A DNA stretch of 64,000 nucleotides from Verrucomicrobium spinosum DSM 4136 = JCM 18804 (GCF_000172155.1 NZ_ABIZ01000001.1:1116001-1180000), one strand, 5' to 3'. Counted from the first letter of the stretch, positions 51,940 through 60,944 are shown. Made by a program: numbers and translations. Notes: generated by a model from the letters alone, not told the origin.

Positions 51940-52436
51940 ACGAATTCACCACACCTCTCGTCGGAATAATCATGGGCAGCGACTCCGACTGGGCCACCAT
52001 GCGTGCAGCTGCGGAGACCTGCCTCGAGTTCGATGTAGGGTTTGAAGCCCGCGTCGTCTCTGCGCATCGCACTCCTGATGACATGGCGGAATACGCCCGC
52101 AGTGCCATGGGGCGAGGGCTGCGTGTTATCATTGCCGGAGCGGGAGGGGCCGCGCATCTTCCAGGAATGGTCGCGAGTCACACCGTGCTTCCGGTTATCG
52201 GCGTGCCTGTGGAGTCGAAAGCACTCAAAGGGATGGACTCTCTTCTATCCATCGTGCAAATGCCCGCTGGCATCCCCGTCGCCACCGTTGCCATTGGTAA
52301 TGCACGTAACGCGGGGCTGCTCGCATTGCAGATCCTCGCGATTGGTGATGAGTCGTTGCGAGCGAAGTTGCTCGCTTATCGAGAAGAAATGGCTGCCAAC
52401 TCCCGCCAAAAGACGGCAAAACTCACCCTTGATTAA
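51936..52436 (+). CDS. purE: PurE, N5-CAIR mutase
   Basis: The 166-residue protein has all class I PurE motifs: [13 protein letters not shown] at the start, [12 protein letters not shown] with the catalytic His, [16 protein letters not shown], and [21 protein letters not shown]. It rearranges N5-CAIR to CAIR right after PurK. It is translationally coupled to purK. It ends the operon, and the genomic island begins about 450 bp later. Confidence 0.96.
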   Translation: MNEFTTPLVGIIMGSDSDWATMRAAAETCLEFDVGFEARVVSAHRTPDDMAEYARSAMGRGLRVIIAGAGGAAHLPGMVASHTVLPVIGVPVESKALKGMDSLLSIVQMPAGIPVATVAIGNARNAGLLALQILAIGDESLRAKLLAYREEMAANSRQKTAKLTLD

Positions 52437-52886
52437 AGAGACAGCTAATAGCCTCGTTTCTCCAAAGCTGAGATGCATCGACGATGATGTTGCGCGGCAG
52501 GCAGAGGGCAAATGACAGGGCCACTTTTTTCGAGAGCCCGGTCCTGCCCTCCGTGTGCCGCATTCTCTGGATACGGACACCTTGGGGCATTTTCCCTCAA
52601 GATCCCGCTCCGCAGAACTTTGGAGGCACTGGCACCGCCTGCTTTGCTTTCAGCATGTGGTTGCCCGCGGTTTGGCAATGGTGGGATTGAGCCCGAACTC
52701 CCGTGCGAAATGTGTAGCTGGCCAACGGAACAACCCGTTTTGAGATCGGTTTTTCAGCTGGGCGCGCCATCATTCATTCTGACACAACTTTCACCTTGGC
52801 AGGGCGAAACCGGATATCCCCTCGAGCTGTTTTCACCGCAGATTCAGGGGTTTTCTGGAACCTCCAGGGAGAGGGGTATCTTCAAA
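52437..52886. other. Region between purE and the tRNA-Leu fragment
   Basis: About 450 bp without a supportable gene. Frames that read through it join tRNA sequence and are artefacts. No obvious purE terminator with a T-run is seen. Confidence 0.4.
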
Positions 52887-52944
52887 TGCCGACAGCGGGA
52901 CTCGAACCCGCACGGTGGTCACCCACCAACAGATTTTAAGTCTG
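52887..52944 (-). pseudogene. 3' part of tRNA-Leu(TAA), probable att site of the island
   Basis: On the minus strand the sequence runs from the anticodon stem CAGA-CTTAAAA-TCTG (anticodon TAA) through a long class II variable arm (TTGGTGGGTGACCACC), the T-arm (GCGGGTTCGAGTCCCGC) and the acceptor 3' strand TGTCGGCA. No D-arm or 5' acceptor strand lies upstream (after 52944), so this is not a complete tRNA. Such a 3' fragment beside a tyrosine recombinase is the usual att end left by integration into a tRNA gene. Confidence 0.85.
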
Positions 52945-52986
52945 GTATGAAATTGTTCATATTCAAGTGACTAGGAGTCAAATAGC

Positions 52987-54174
52987 TTGCTGAGTGTCAA
53001 AAAAGTGTCAAGCTGGGCAATGGCTTGGCCTCTCATCAGGAAACGCTCCAACCGTCGTTCAGTTTCGTGGATGGTGGACTGTGGAATGGTCGATGGCAAG
53101 AGAGTGCGATACTTCTTCGGGTCGCGTTCGGAAGCTGAGACCAAAGCTGAACAGCTGAGAATTGAGAAAAAGAACGTCGGCTTGGCGGCCTTTGCACTGA
53201 CCGACTCAGAGCGCGCACAGGCTGCAGAGTGCATCGAGCTTCTACGGCCATTTGGGAAGTCTCTGAGGGACGCGGTAGACTACTACCTGCCGCATTTGAA
53301 GTCGATCAATCGTTCGATAACGTTCGAACGATTGGGCCAGGAAGTTGTAGAAGCAAAGCGCACAGATGGGTTGAGTGTCCGGTATCTGGGTGACCTCGAT
53401 CAGAAGTTCAAGGCATTCAATCAGTCATTCGGCTCTCGACTGGTTGCATCGATTGAAGCTCTAGAAATTGATGATTGGCTTCGAGGTCTTCGGACTCATA
53501 GCGGAGCGAGGGTGTCGGCGGTGAGTCGGAACAACCTGCGTAGAGTGCTCGGGGTGGCGTTCTCGTACGCAGTGGTTCGTCAGTACTGCGATCGAAATCC
53601 TGTCACGAGTACTCAGAAAGCAAAAGAGGCGGAGAAGCCAGTGGGGATATTGTCGCCTGACCAGTTGAAGTCTTTGCTGTCGGTTGCCCCACCCCAGCTG
53701 GTTCCATTCATCGCAATCGGCGCGTTTGCAGGGCTGCGTCGGGCAGAACTGGAGCGACTTGATTGGGCAGAAGTGAACCTGAACTCTGGATTTGTAGAAG
53801 TGAAGGCTAGCAAGGCAAAAAGTGCTCGTAGACGTCTCGTCGCAATCAGGGACAATCTCCGGAGCTGGCTATACCCTTTGGTCGAATCGGTGGGCTTGGT
53901 GACTCCCATGAACTATCGGTCGCTTTTGGACACAGCTAGGAAGAAGGCATCGATTCCTGAATGGCCTCACAATGCTCTGAGGCACTCATTTGCGAGCTAT
54001 TGCTTGGCGGCAGAAAAAAACGCGGCGGCACTTGCACTCGATATGGGGCACACAACGCCACAATTGATTTTTGCTCACTATAGAGAAGTAGTGCAGGAGT
54101 CAGCTGCCACTCGTTACTGGAACATTACTCCCGATGACAAATCAGACCCTGCTGGGGATGTCAATTCAGATTGA
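52987..54174 (+). CDS. Tyrosine recombinase (island integrase)
   Basis: The start at TTG 52987 follows AGGAG (52976-52980) and gives 395 residues; the ATG at 53020 is an alternative. The C-terminal catalytic domain has FAGLRRAELERLDW (first Arg near 246), a Lys-rich beta hairpin (VKASKAKSARRRL), NALRHSFASY (the HxxR position reads Asn-Ala-Leu-Arg followed by His), DMGHTTPQLIFAHYRE with the second His and the nucleophile Tyr in HYR. The N-terminal half is an arm/core-binding region. It lies 42 bp from the tRNA fragment and points into the island, as expected for a tRNA-targeting integrase. Confidence 0.92.
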   Translation: MLSVKKVSSWAMAWPLIRKRSNRRSVSWMVDCGMVDGKRVRYFFGSRSEAETKAEQLRIEKKNVGLAAFALTDSERAQAAECIELLRPFGKSLRDAVDYYLPHLKSINRSITFERLGQEVVEAKRTDGLSVRYLGDLDQKFKAFNQSFGSRLVASIEALEIDDWLRGLRTHSGARVSAVSRNNLRRVLGVAFSYAVVRQYCDRNPVTSTQKAKEAEKPVGILSPDQLKSLLSVAPPQLVPFIAIGAFAGLRRAELERLDWAEVNLNSGFVEVKASKAKSARRRLVAIRDNLRSWLYPLVESVGLVTPMNYRSLLDTARKKASIPEWPHNALRHSFASYCLAAEKNAAALALDMGHTTPQLIFAHYREVVQESAATRYWNITPDDKSDPAGDVNSD

Positions 54175-54379
54175 GGGGTCTGGGCTTGGTTCACTTGACC
54201 TCTTGGCGGAAGATTGATCGAGAGTCGGGCCTTCACTTCAGGGCAAAGAACCCGCAGTTGCCGCAGCTTCGGGCCTGGGGTAATCCCACGAAAGCCACCT
54301 GCGGTTTTCGTGATGGTTTGACCCATTGGCGGCCCCAAAAGGGGGGCATGGATCTCGCGATTTCCAGACGTGGGGAACC

Positions 54380-54577
54380 CTACTCCTCGTTAGCATCAAG
54401 CCGGAGGTTTGATGCTAGGGCGAAAGCATGTGTGCGAACCCGAAATACCTTGTCCATGAATCGGGCTTTTCCATTGAAGGACGGGATCTTTTCGAGGTCA
54501 TTGATGATTGACTGAAGCTTCTTTTCGATCCCTTCAGCGGCTTCGGCTCGTCGTATCGCGCGAGATTTCTCTTTCAT
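54380..54577 (-). CDS. Small basic helical protein
   Basis: The 65-residue frame MKEKSRAIRRAEAAEGIEKKL... is rich in Lys/Arg/Ala/Glu and predicted helical. It overlaps the start of the next plus-strand frame by two bases, so at least one start may be wrong. No family is recognised. The surrounding gap 54175-54575 otherwise holds nothing. Confidence 0.3.
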   Translation of the reverse strand: MKEKSRAIRRAEAAEGIEKKLQSIINDLEKIPSFNGKARFMDKVFRVRTHAFALASNLRLDANEE

Positions 54578-54935
54578 GAAGGAGTTTTTGACGGCTCCGC
54601 GAGTTTGTCGAGCTGGAATGAACTATCGTTCAAATGGTGAGGTTGGGGGATCATTTCATTGGGCAGGAGAAAACTCCTTGGTGAGAGCCCTGGATGGGGA
54701 GGATGAAATCGAACTTGATCCTACCTGTTTGGATGGAGGCTGGATCTTTGCTTTGTCAGGCGGAGCGGAAGTTCATGAGTCCAACCCGGCGGCTCTCGCG
54801 GCTCTAAAGCGCGGCGTAGAGCGGCAACTACAACTCGATATCCCCGACGTGACTCGATCTGCTGCAATTTGGTTGCGGGTTCTGAAGAGGAACGGGGTCA
54901 ATGTGGAGATGCAATCAGAGGTGTGTTCCCATTAG
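54576..54935 (+). CDS. Small protein of unknown function
   Basis: The 119-residue frame starts at ATG 54576 or, more likely, at the ATG of MNYRSNGEVGG (54618). The sequence is acidic with a plausible alpha/beta alternation (WIFALSGGAEVHES, then the helix PAALAALKRGVERQL). No family is recognised; it may be an island accessory gene. Confidence 0.4.
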   Translation: MKEFLTAPRVCRAGMNYRSNGEVGGSFHWAGENSLVRALDGEDEIELDPTCLDGGWIFALSGGAEVHESNPAALAALKRGVERQLQLDIPDVTRSAAIWLRVLKRNGVNVEMQSEVCSH

Positions 54936-55144
54936 GCCAGGGAGAAGAGAGACTCATCACACAGGGACCGCCAATGATCCTCAATCGAACGCCCCTTCAG
55001 TCATCTGAGGAAACTGTCGTTCCAAGGGATGGCGTTCACCGAGCTCTCTATCACTGCCGGAGGAGTGAAAAATGGTCGTATTCGGAGATGCTCCAAAGCA
55101 AAATCTAGCTGGACAAGGAGCGTCAGCCCGCAATTCTTCCATCC

Positions 55145-56089
55145 ATGGGTGAAAAATCAAAGAATGTGGGGGATCAAGGAGAGGAGCTCGTCAAGGGATT
55201 CTTGCAAAAGATCGGATGGAGTCCCGTGGCAGATGGCTTTGACATAGAATGTGAGTTTTCCCAACAACACAAAGGCAAGGGAAGCTCATCTCCGAGGAGC
55301 ACACACGGAATCGACCTTGCCTTTACCTATCCTTGCCCTCTGGTGCCCGAACTCAGGCGCAATATTCTCATATCCGTTAAGAACTCTTCCGAGGACGACA
55401 CCAAGAATAGGAGTTCGACGGTTAAATCCGACATTATCGACCTTGGGACAGCTCTGAAGTGTTTCAAGAGATCCCCTGAAAGAAGGGAAATGAATAGTGC
55501 CGGAGAAGGTGCAATAAGGTCAGAAGATTATGGAATACTGTTCAAGTTGAATAAGGATCCAGACAATACAAAAAGTTTTTTGGGGGAATCGGGAGGGAGG
55601 GAAAGAGTAGATCTTGAAGGGTGGGATCCTATTTACCTGATAGAAAATGCTCGCTACGATTTCGTCGACAGAGTAATGGCCTATGCCGCAGCGATGGCTG
55701 GCAGCGTTAAGCCTTCATTCGTCCTGACCAAGACATCTCTGAACGTAGCTGCGGACCAGCGAAAGTCGAGCTCACCTCTCCTCCCTATTCAGAATCTCAT
55801 CGGTGGTCCGATCGCCATGAGACTGGACCCCGCAGGCACTTCAATCCAAGGCGAACCTTCGCTGGCGCTCTTCTCAAATGAAACTTTTGATTTGGAGTGT
55901 TTTAGGAGGCTTGCTAGCTTGGCATATGAGTTGTCCTCAAACTGGGTCCAAGTATTGATAGTGTTTCCAGATTTTCAAGAGGTAAAGCATGGTCCCCTTG
56001 TGAAACAAGCCCTAGTCGGGTTGGCACAGAAGGACTTTGCGAAGCGAGTCCAATGCGCTTCGCTGAACGCGGTCACAAGACTAAATTGA
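55145..56089 (+). CDS. gapS4a: GapS4a-like PD-(D/E)XK nuclease-family defence protein
   Basis: The 314-residue protein opens with GEKSKNVGDQGEELVKGFLQ, a Glu-bearing helix typical of Mrr/PD-(D/E)XK nucleases. It is followed by THGIDLAFTYP (catalytic-type Asp near 59) and ILISVKNSS (V-K near 79), giving E...D...xVK order. From memory, the MGEKSK opening, the THGID segment and the two-gene arrangement match GapS4a of the GapS4 anti-phage system (described from Gamma-Mobile-Trio islands); I could not align it. The next gene begins 9-15 bp downstream and looks like the GapS4b partner. Expected action is nucleic-acid cleavage after phage infection. Confidence 0.6.
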   Translation: MGEKSKNVGDQGEELVKGFLQKIGWSPVADGFDIECEFSQQHKGKGSSSPRSTHGIDLAFTYPCPLVPELRRNILISVKNSSEDDTKNRSSTVKSDIIDLGTALKCFKRSPERREMNSAGEGAIRSEDYGILFKLNKDPDNTKSFLGESGGRERVDLEGWDPIYLIENARYDFVDRVMAYAAAMAGSVKPSFVLTKTSLNVAADQRKSSSPLLPIQNLIGGPIAMRLDPAGTSIQGEPSLALFSNETFDLECFRRLASLAYELSSNWVQVLIVFPDFQEVKHGPLVKQALVGLAQKDFAKRVQCASLNAVTRLN

Positions 56090-56097
56090 AATTCCCG

Positions 56098-57279
56098 ATG
56101 ACTATGGACGAAGAGATAACACAATCTCAGTATCTGCTCCCTTTTGGAGACGATCTGAGGGCCTTTTTGACGCAAGATAAGGTGACACCGTCGATGTTGC
56201 GGAAGGTCTTGCGATCTAGAGGTGTTTTCATATCCTCGATCGAGAAGAAGGATATGCTTGAGCACCTTCTTCTTTCCTTCTTGGCCCCAAGCGAATTTGT
56301 TCATTTGCTGGATGAGGTGCGTGAGAAGGAGGATAGTCCGAAGTTGAGAAGCCGTAGTTATACTATATCATCAGAAGCTCCTCCGCTGGCAGAAATGCTG
56401 CCAATAGATTTTGAGTTCAACAAGATCGCGCAAGATGAATATGGAAACGTCAAGATTATCGGTGAACCCTCTTTCGCCAGGGATAAGATAGAGGGGAAGG
56501 ACTCATATTTGCTGTCATATCGACTCGAAAAGCAATCTATCGGCGCTGATTGGACGCGTTGTCGGAGAATCTATGAAGCTTCGATCCGCTACACACTGAA
56601 CCCCGTCGAGAACCGACTGGAGGTGGCAACAACTCACTCGTCCCCGGAGACTGAAAAAGCCAACAGGCAAGTAGTTGGCCATGTGAACAGTGAACTTCGA
56701 GCAAAACACTACATCGAGACATCCGGTGAATCAAAAGTGCTTTTCGGCTCATTCACTAACGAACAGAGAATTTTCTTCCTGATGAAGTTCCCTGGAATAA
56801 ACAGTCAAGGAGGGTTGTCGTTTGTCAAGTTGGCAGACCTGGCGTTGGCCCTTGATTCTAATACTCCCACTCCAGACGAGGAGCGGTTGAACTGGATGAA
56901 GGACTCGGTCAACAAGCTGACACTTTCCGGAGATGCTCTCCAAAACGTCTTTTTTGTCAATGATCCTACATGCTGGAAGCATCTTTTGGTGTGGAGAACG
57001 GAAGCGAGGTTCAAGTTTGAAACTGTGGACTTTAGTGGATCTATTGAGGTGATTTTTGAATTCGCGGATTGCGCAAATGGCGCGAATCCAGACGCAGAGT
57101 TTCAAATTGCCATCCCGCGAATTTCTTTGGAAGGGAGGGCGCAGGGGAGTCCTGATAGCATTAGACTTAAGCGACAGTTTACAATGTATCTGGATGCGGC
57201 AAAGACGGTTTTTGTCCAAGAAGCGTTAAATTATAGTGGCTTGGTCCATGCGGGCATCGGGACGCCTGTTTCATCCTGA
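56098..57279 (+). CDS. gapS4b: GapS4b-like partner protein
   Basis: The start at ATG 56098 (393 residues) avoids overlap with the upstream gene; the ATG at 56104 is equally possible, and the frame is open to 56053. The N-terminus (QYLLPFGDDLRAFLTQDKVTP) is followed by a small helical SAP/HeH-like segment (SMLRKVLRSRGVFISSIEKKDMLEHLL) that may bind nucleic acid, then a long beta-rich region without known motif. The position directly after a PD-(D/E)XK gene and the overall pattern match GapS4b. I could not confirm it by comparison. It probably acts as sensor or regulator of the nuclease. Confidence 0.55.
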   Translation: MTMDEEITQSQYLLPFGDDLRAFLTQDKVTPSMLRKVLRSRGVFISSIEKKDMLEHLLLSFLAPSEFVHLLDEVREKEDSPKLRSRSYTISSEAPPLAEMLPIDFEFNKIAQDEYGNVKIIGEPSFARDKIEGKDSYLLSYRLEKQSIGADWTRCRRIYEASIRYTLNPVENRLEVATTHSSPETEKANRQVVGHVNSELRAKHYIETSGESKVLFGSFTNEQRIFFLMKFPGINSQGGLSFVKLADLALALDSNTPTPDEERLNWMKDSVNKLTLSGDALQNVFFVNDPTCWKHLLVWRTEARFKFETVDFSGSIEVIFEFADCANGANPDAEFQIAIPRISLEGRAQGSPDSIRLKRQFTMYLDAAKTVFVQEALNYSGLVHAGIGTPVSS

Positions 57280-57406
57280 AATCATCCCATAATGATGATC
57301 GACGTTTGCCTGATAAGTGACATGTGACTGGGGGGTGGGTAATGAGTGATTAGTCAAGATTCAGCGGGTTTCTCCACCAGAGATTAGACGAGCAAAATAT
57401 AGTGCT

Positions 57407-57537
57407 ATGAACCACAGGGATGACGACATTGCCAAGGCAATTAAAGTGCGTGATGTAAATGGACTTAGTGCCATTTTTATGGAGCGTGATCGACCGGCCA
57501 TACGGCAAGGGTTCAAGACAGAGACCGAGTTGTGGGA
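57407..57537 (+). pseudogene. 5' part of an AlbA-STAND gene cut by ISAs1
   Basis: A frame from ATG 57407 (MNHRDDDIAKAIKVRDVNGL...) runs in phase to TETELWD and then enters the insertion element, ending at a stop inside it. Joined at the 9-bp target duplication, it continues exactly in frame with LWDYKPDVPRLGVS of the gene after the element. The joined E-x-E-x-W-D-Y-K segment supplies the missing first strand of an AlbA_2/Schlafen domain. Confidence 0.85.
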
Positions 57538-58778
57538 CAGGGCTTACGCATCTAGTTTTTACAAAGCACGTGGAAATTAGTTAAGATGTGTGAATGAAGT
57601 GGGGCATGTCTTCCGCCTCTGCATCTCCTGACAGCAATCTTCGTGAAGTTTTTCAGAGCATTGATGACTGGAGGGTGCAGCGTACCCAGCGACATGATCT
57701 GGCCGACATCCTGGTGATTGCCACCTGCGCCATGCTGTGCGGTCAGGGGCATTACACCCATATGGAAGCCTTCGGCAATCTGAAGCGCACTTGGTTGGAG
57801 AGCTTTCTTGCCCTGCCCAACGGCATTCCCAGTCACGACACGTTCCGTAAAGTCTTCAGCCTGCTTGATCCCAAGCGCTTCATGGAAGCCTTCAGTCTCT
57901 GGACCCAAGGTGTATTGCGCCAACTCTCCAGCGAGGGGCTTGAGAGCGGTCTCAAAGGGGTGATCGCCATTGATGGAAAGGCACTGCGCGGGGCCGTCGA
58001 CAAAGGGCAGGCACCTGCGGTCATCGTGGGGGCTTGGGCCAGTGAATTGAGCCTGTGCCTTGGACAGGTCAAGGTTGCTGACAAGAGCAATGAGATTGGC
58101 GCGATGCCGGAGTTGTTGGAAATGCTGGCGTTGAAAGGCTGCATCGTGACCATCGACGCCATGGGCTGCCAGAGGGAGGTGGCCAGGAAAATCATCCAGC
58201 AAAAGGGGGACTACATCCTGGCCCTCAAAAGCAACCAGGAAAGCCTCCATCAACAGGTCAGCCACTATTTGGACACGGGGGAGGACCTGGCCAGGGCAGA
58301 AGGCAACTTTCATCAAGAGGAAAGCGATGGGCACGGCCGGCATGAAGTGCGTCGCTGTTGGGTGAGTGAGGAAGTGGAATGCTGGCTGCAGGGGGCAGAA
58401 AAGTGGGCGGGACTGCGCAGCGTGGCTGCGGTGGAATGCGAGCGCACCGTGGCGGGTCAGACCACGGTGCAAAGGCGTTACTTCATCAGCAGTTTGAAAG
58501 CCGATGCCGCGCTCATTGCAGCCTCAGTACGCGCTCACTGGGGGATTGAAAACTCGCTGCACTGGGTTCTAGATGTGACCTTTGGCGAAGATGAGAGCCG
58601 GTCTAGAAGCGGTTACAGCGCGGAGAATCTGGCCACCCTTCGACGCCTGACTCATGCAATGATCAAGCGAGAGAACCCAAACTCCAAAAAATCGGTCAAC
58701 CAACGCAGATTCGAAGCCGGACTCAGTACAGACTATCTCCAAACCTTGCTTGGAGTAAATTTAGATGCGTAAGCCCTG
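57538..58778 (+). mobile_element. ISAs1-family insertion sequence, complete
   Basis: The 1241-bp element has perfect 17-bp terminal inverted repeats (CAGGGCTTACGCATCTA). It is flanked by a 9-bp direct duplication GTTGTGGGA at 57529-57537 and 58779-58787. One transposase frame fills it on the plus strand. The clean duplication and intact frame suggest a recent insertion. Confidence 0.95.
57594..58772 (+). CDS. ISAs1-family transposase
   Basis: This is an intact 392-residue frame (alternative start at the ATG of MSSASASPD). Family landmarks are REVFQSIDDWR, a FSLLDPKRFMEAF segment, IAIDGKALRGAVDKG (first catalytic Asp near 127), VTIDAMGCQREVA (second Asp near 185), KGDYILALKSNQ and HWGIENSLHWVLDVTFGED (final Glu near 320). 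The stop codon lies inside the right terminal repeat. Confidence 0.95.
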   Translation: MKWGMSSASASPDSNLREVFQSIDDWRVQRTQRHDLADILVIATCAMLCGQGHYTHMEAFGNLKRTWLESFLALPNGIPSHDTFRKVFSLLDPKRFMEAFSLWTQGVLRQLSSEGLESGLKGVIAIDGKALRGAVDKGQAPAVIVGAWASELSLCLGQVKVADKSNEIGAMPELLEMLALKGCIVTIDAMGCQREVARKIIQQKGDYILALKSNQESLHQQVSHYLDTGEDLARAEGNFHQEESDGHGRHEVRRCWVSEEVECWLQGAEKWAGLRSVAAVECERTVAGQTTVQRRYFISSLKADAALIAASVRAHWGIENSLHWVLDVTFGEDESRSRSGYSAENLATLRRLTHAMIKRENPNSKKSVNQRRFEAGLSTDYLQTLLGVNLDA

Positions 58779-60906
58779 GTTGTGGGACTACAAGCCAGAC
58801 GTTCCGAGATTAGGCGTCTCTGGCCTCAACGCTTGGGCGAATGTTGCCAAAGATGTGCTTAGCTTCCACAATAAAAGGGGTGGGGTCATCATTTTTGGTT
58901 TCAGTGATAGTTTTGAATTCGTGGGCGCGAAGGTCCGATTAGATAGTAAATTAATTAATGATCAATTGCGTCGATATTTGCCGGATACCGTGTGGGTGGA
59001 ATTTCATAGGGAATTCATCCAATCTGATCAAAGATATGTTGGCATTGCGGTGATTCCACCTAATCTAGGGAAGTTGGCATGTTTCACGTGTGATGCTCCG
59101 ACAAGCGAAAAGAAGCAGCTATTCAAGAAGGGGGGGTCTGCGATACGTATAGAGGATTCCAGTTATGTGCTAAGCGTAGACAAAGTTGATGAATGGAATA
59201 GAAAAGATACAAAGTTGCAAGTGGGGCAGAAATATTACGTTGATGAGCCCTTCTATCGTGTGCCTTCGCCAGAATATGTGGAGTTTGTCTATAGACAAGA
59301 GCCCTGCGCTGAGATTGAGGCTGCGTTGCGCGATCCTCGAACATCGGTCGCGCATGTCATTGGAATTGGAGGGTTGGGGAAAACGGCGCTTGCCACATGG
59401 GCAGCTATACGCGCTTATGAGAGCAATCAGTTCGATTTTATTGTTTCGTGTACAGCAAAGGATCGGGAGTTAACTGCATCTGGGATTGCGGGGCTAAAAC
59501 CGGAGGTTACATCGTTCGAGTCTCTGTTGAATGCTGTATGTGATACTCTGCAATTTCCAGAGTATAAGCAAGGTAAGCTGGATGAGAGGGAGGATGCGGT
59601 GCGTAATATGCTGCGGGATAGCAATGGTCTGTTGTTTGTGGATAACTTGGAGACCGTGGATGATCTCAGGATAATCAGATTCTTAGATACACTTCCAGTG
59701 GGAGTACGGGCGCTCGTTACCTCTCGTCGATTGACCGTTAAATTTGCGGTGTATCCTGTGACGCTCGGACCGATGAATGCTGCTGAAACTTGCAGCTTTG
59801 TGAGGTCATTGCAATCGCTGTCTTCTTGCAGCTATGTATCTCAGTTTAGAGATGATCAGATTCTGAGGATTGGGGAGGCGTGCAATCATATTCCGCTCGC
59901 AATGAGATGGATGATTAGCAAATCAAAGAGTGCATCGGCTGCTTTAAAAGAGGTTGATGCGACGATAAGCTTGGGTATGCACGGGGAAGAGTTGTTGGAG
60001 TTTTCATTCAGACGTGTTTTTGAACAGATGGTCCAGAATGAAAGGACAGTACTTGAAGTCCTTTCGCTTTTTGCGCAGCCGCAACCTAGCGAAGTTCTGC
60101 TAGTCGGGTCTGCGTTAAAGCTTCCTGAGTTGCAAGATGCTCTCTCGACGTTGATCGAGGATGCAATTGTTGTTAAGCACTTCAATCAAGGTTTGAATGA
60201 CGAGTGCTATACTGTTTTGGCGATTACTAGATCGTTTATCTATTCTGAGCTGGTGAAAAATGGAGGGAGAGAGCAGACTATAAGAGTGCGACTTAGAGAC
60301 TATTTTGAGGCGCGAGACATCAAGAATGAGGACGATCGCATTGTCGTGCGGTCGATTAGGCAAAGTGCTGGGAAGAACGATTCTGCTTTGCTTGACCTTG
60401 CAGAGTCTGCTAGAAGAAGAGGGGACTTAGCCAGTGCTGAGGATTTGCTCAAGCAGGCGATTTCACGTAATCCTCGAAATTGGCGTGCATATAGATCACT
60501 GGCAGAACTTCAGCGCCATGAATTCAAGAGGCCGGGTGAGGCGTTGAGGTTGTACGAGCAAGCGGCCGCAAATTCTCCAAAAGATCGAATTGAGCGGGCA
60601 AAACTGTATAGAGAATGGGGGATCTTGTTGCGAGATTCTGGGCAGACGGATGCGGTCGATCAGGCGGCTAGTAAGTTGGAAGAAGCGCATGAGTTGAATT
60701 CTCGGGATTGGGTGACTGTTACGGCTCTTGCGCAAATCTATGACCGTCGCGGTGCGTCTGCCAAAGTGATTGAACTCTGTGAGCCGTTGAAGCGGGAGGT
60801 CTACGGAAAGACTAAAGAGAAGATGCTCCCTCTGCTTCTAAAAGCATATCAGCGCAGCGGTGAAGTTGTCGCTGTTGCTGAAATTAGGGCGCTGTTGGGT
60901 CAGTAG
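58765..60906 (+). CDS. AlbA/Schlafen-NB-ARC-TPR STAND protein, 5' end lost to ISAs1
   Basis: The present frame has 713 residues; its first five come from the insertion element. Without the element the gene would run from 57407 and encode 749 residues. An AlbA_2/Schlafen-like domain (DVLSFHNKRGGVIIFGFSD near 30) is followed by an NB-ARC ATPase: IGIGGLGKTALAT (Walker A near 200), LLFVDNLETVDD (Walker B near 290), ALVTSRRL (sensor), HIPLAMRW (GLPL-like). A winged-helix region and TPR-like repeats (WRAYRSLAELQRHEF) close it. STAND proteins with such effectors act as phage sensors. The insertion makes normal expression doubtful, though translation from 58765 is possible. Confidence 0.85.
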   Translation: MRKPWLWDYKPDVPRLGVSGLNAWANVAKDVLSFHNKRGGVIIFGFSDSFEFVGAKVRLDSKLINDQLRRYLPDTVWVEFHREFIQSDQRYVGIAVIPPNLGKLACFTCDAPTSEKKQLFKKGGSAIRIEDSSYVLSVDKVDEWNRKDTKLQVGQKYYVDEPFYRVPSPEYVEFVYRQEPCAEIEAALRDPRTSVAHVIGIGGLGKTALATWAAIRAYESNQFDFIVSCTAKDRELTASGIAGLKPEVTSFESLLNAVCDTLQFPEYKQGKLDEREDAVRNMLRDSNGLLFVDNLETVDDLRIIRFLDTLPVGVRALVTSRRLTVKFAVYPVTLGPMNAAETCSFVRSLQSLSSCSYVSQFRDDQILRIGEACNHIPLAMRWMISKSKSASAALKEVDATISLGMHGEELLEFSFRRVFEQMVQNERTVLEVLSLFAQPQPSEVLLVGSALKLPELQDALSTLIEDAIVVKHFNQGLNDECYTVLAITRSFIYSELVKNGGREQTIRVRLRDYFEARDIKNEDDRIVVRSIRQSAGKNDSALLDLAESARRRGDLASAEDLLKQAISRNPRNWRAYRSLAELQRHEFKRPGEALRLYEQAAANSPKDRIERAKLYREWGILLRDSGQTDAVDQAASKLEEAHELNSRDWVTVTALAQIYDRRGASAKVIELCEPLKREVYGKTKEKMLPLLLKAYQRSGEVVAVAEIRALLGQ

Positions 60907-60944
60907 GCGTCGCGCCTAACAAATGAATGCCCCGTTCATAGCTA

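Noticed and set aside
52512-52970. 152-residue plus-strand frame ending in RDSNPHGGHPPTDFKS
   Set aside because: This peptide is the known artefact of reading through the antisense of a tRNA; it arises from the tRNA-Leu fragment.
54171-54515. 114-residue plus-strand frame after the integrase
   Set aside because: It has no family resemblance and an unlikely composition, and it overlaps the small minus-strand frame at 54380-54577.
57594-58472. Minus-strand frame of 306 residues in the ISAs1 element
   Set aside because: Antisense shadow of the intact transposase (57552-58472).
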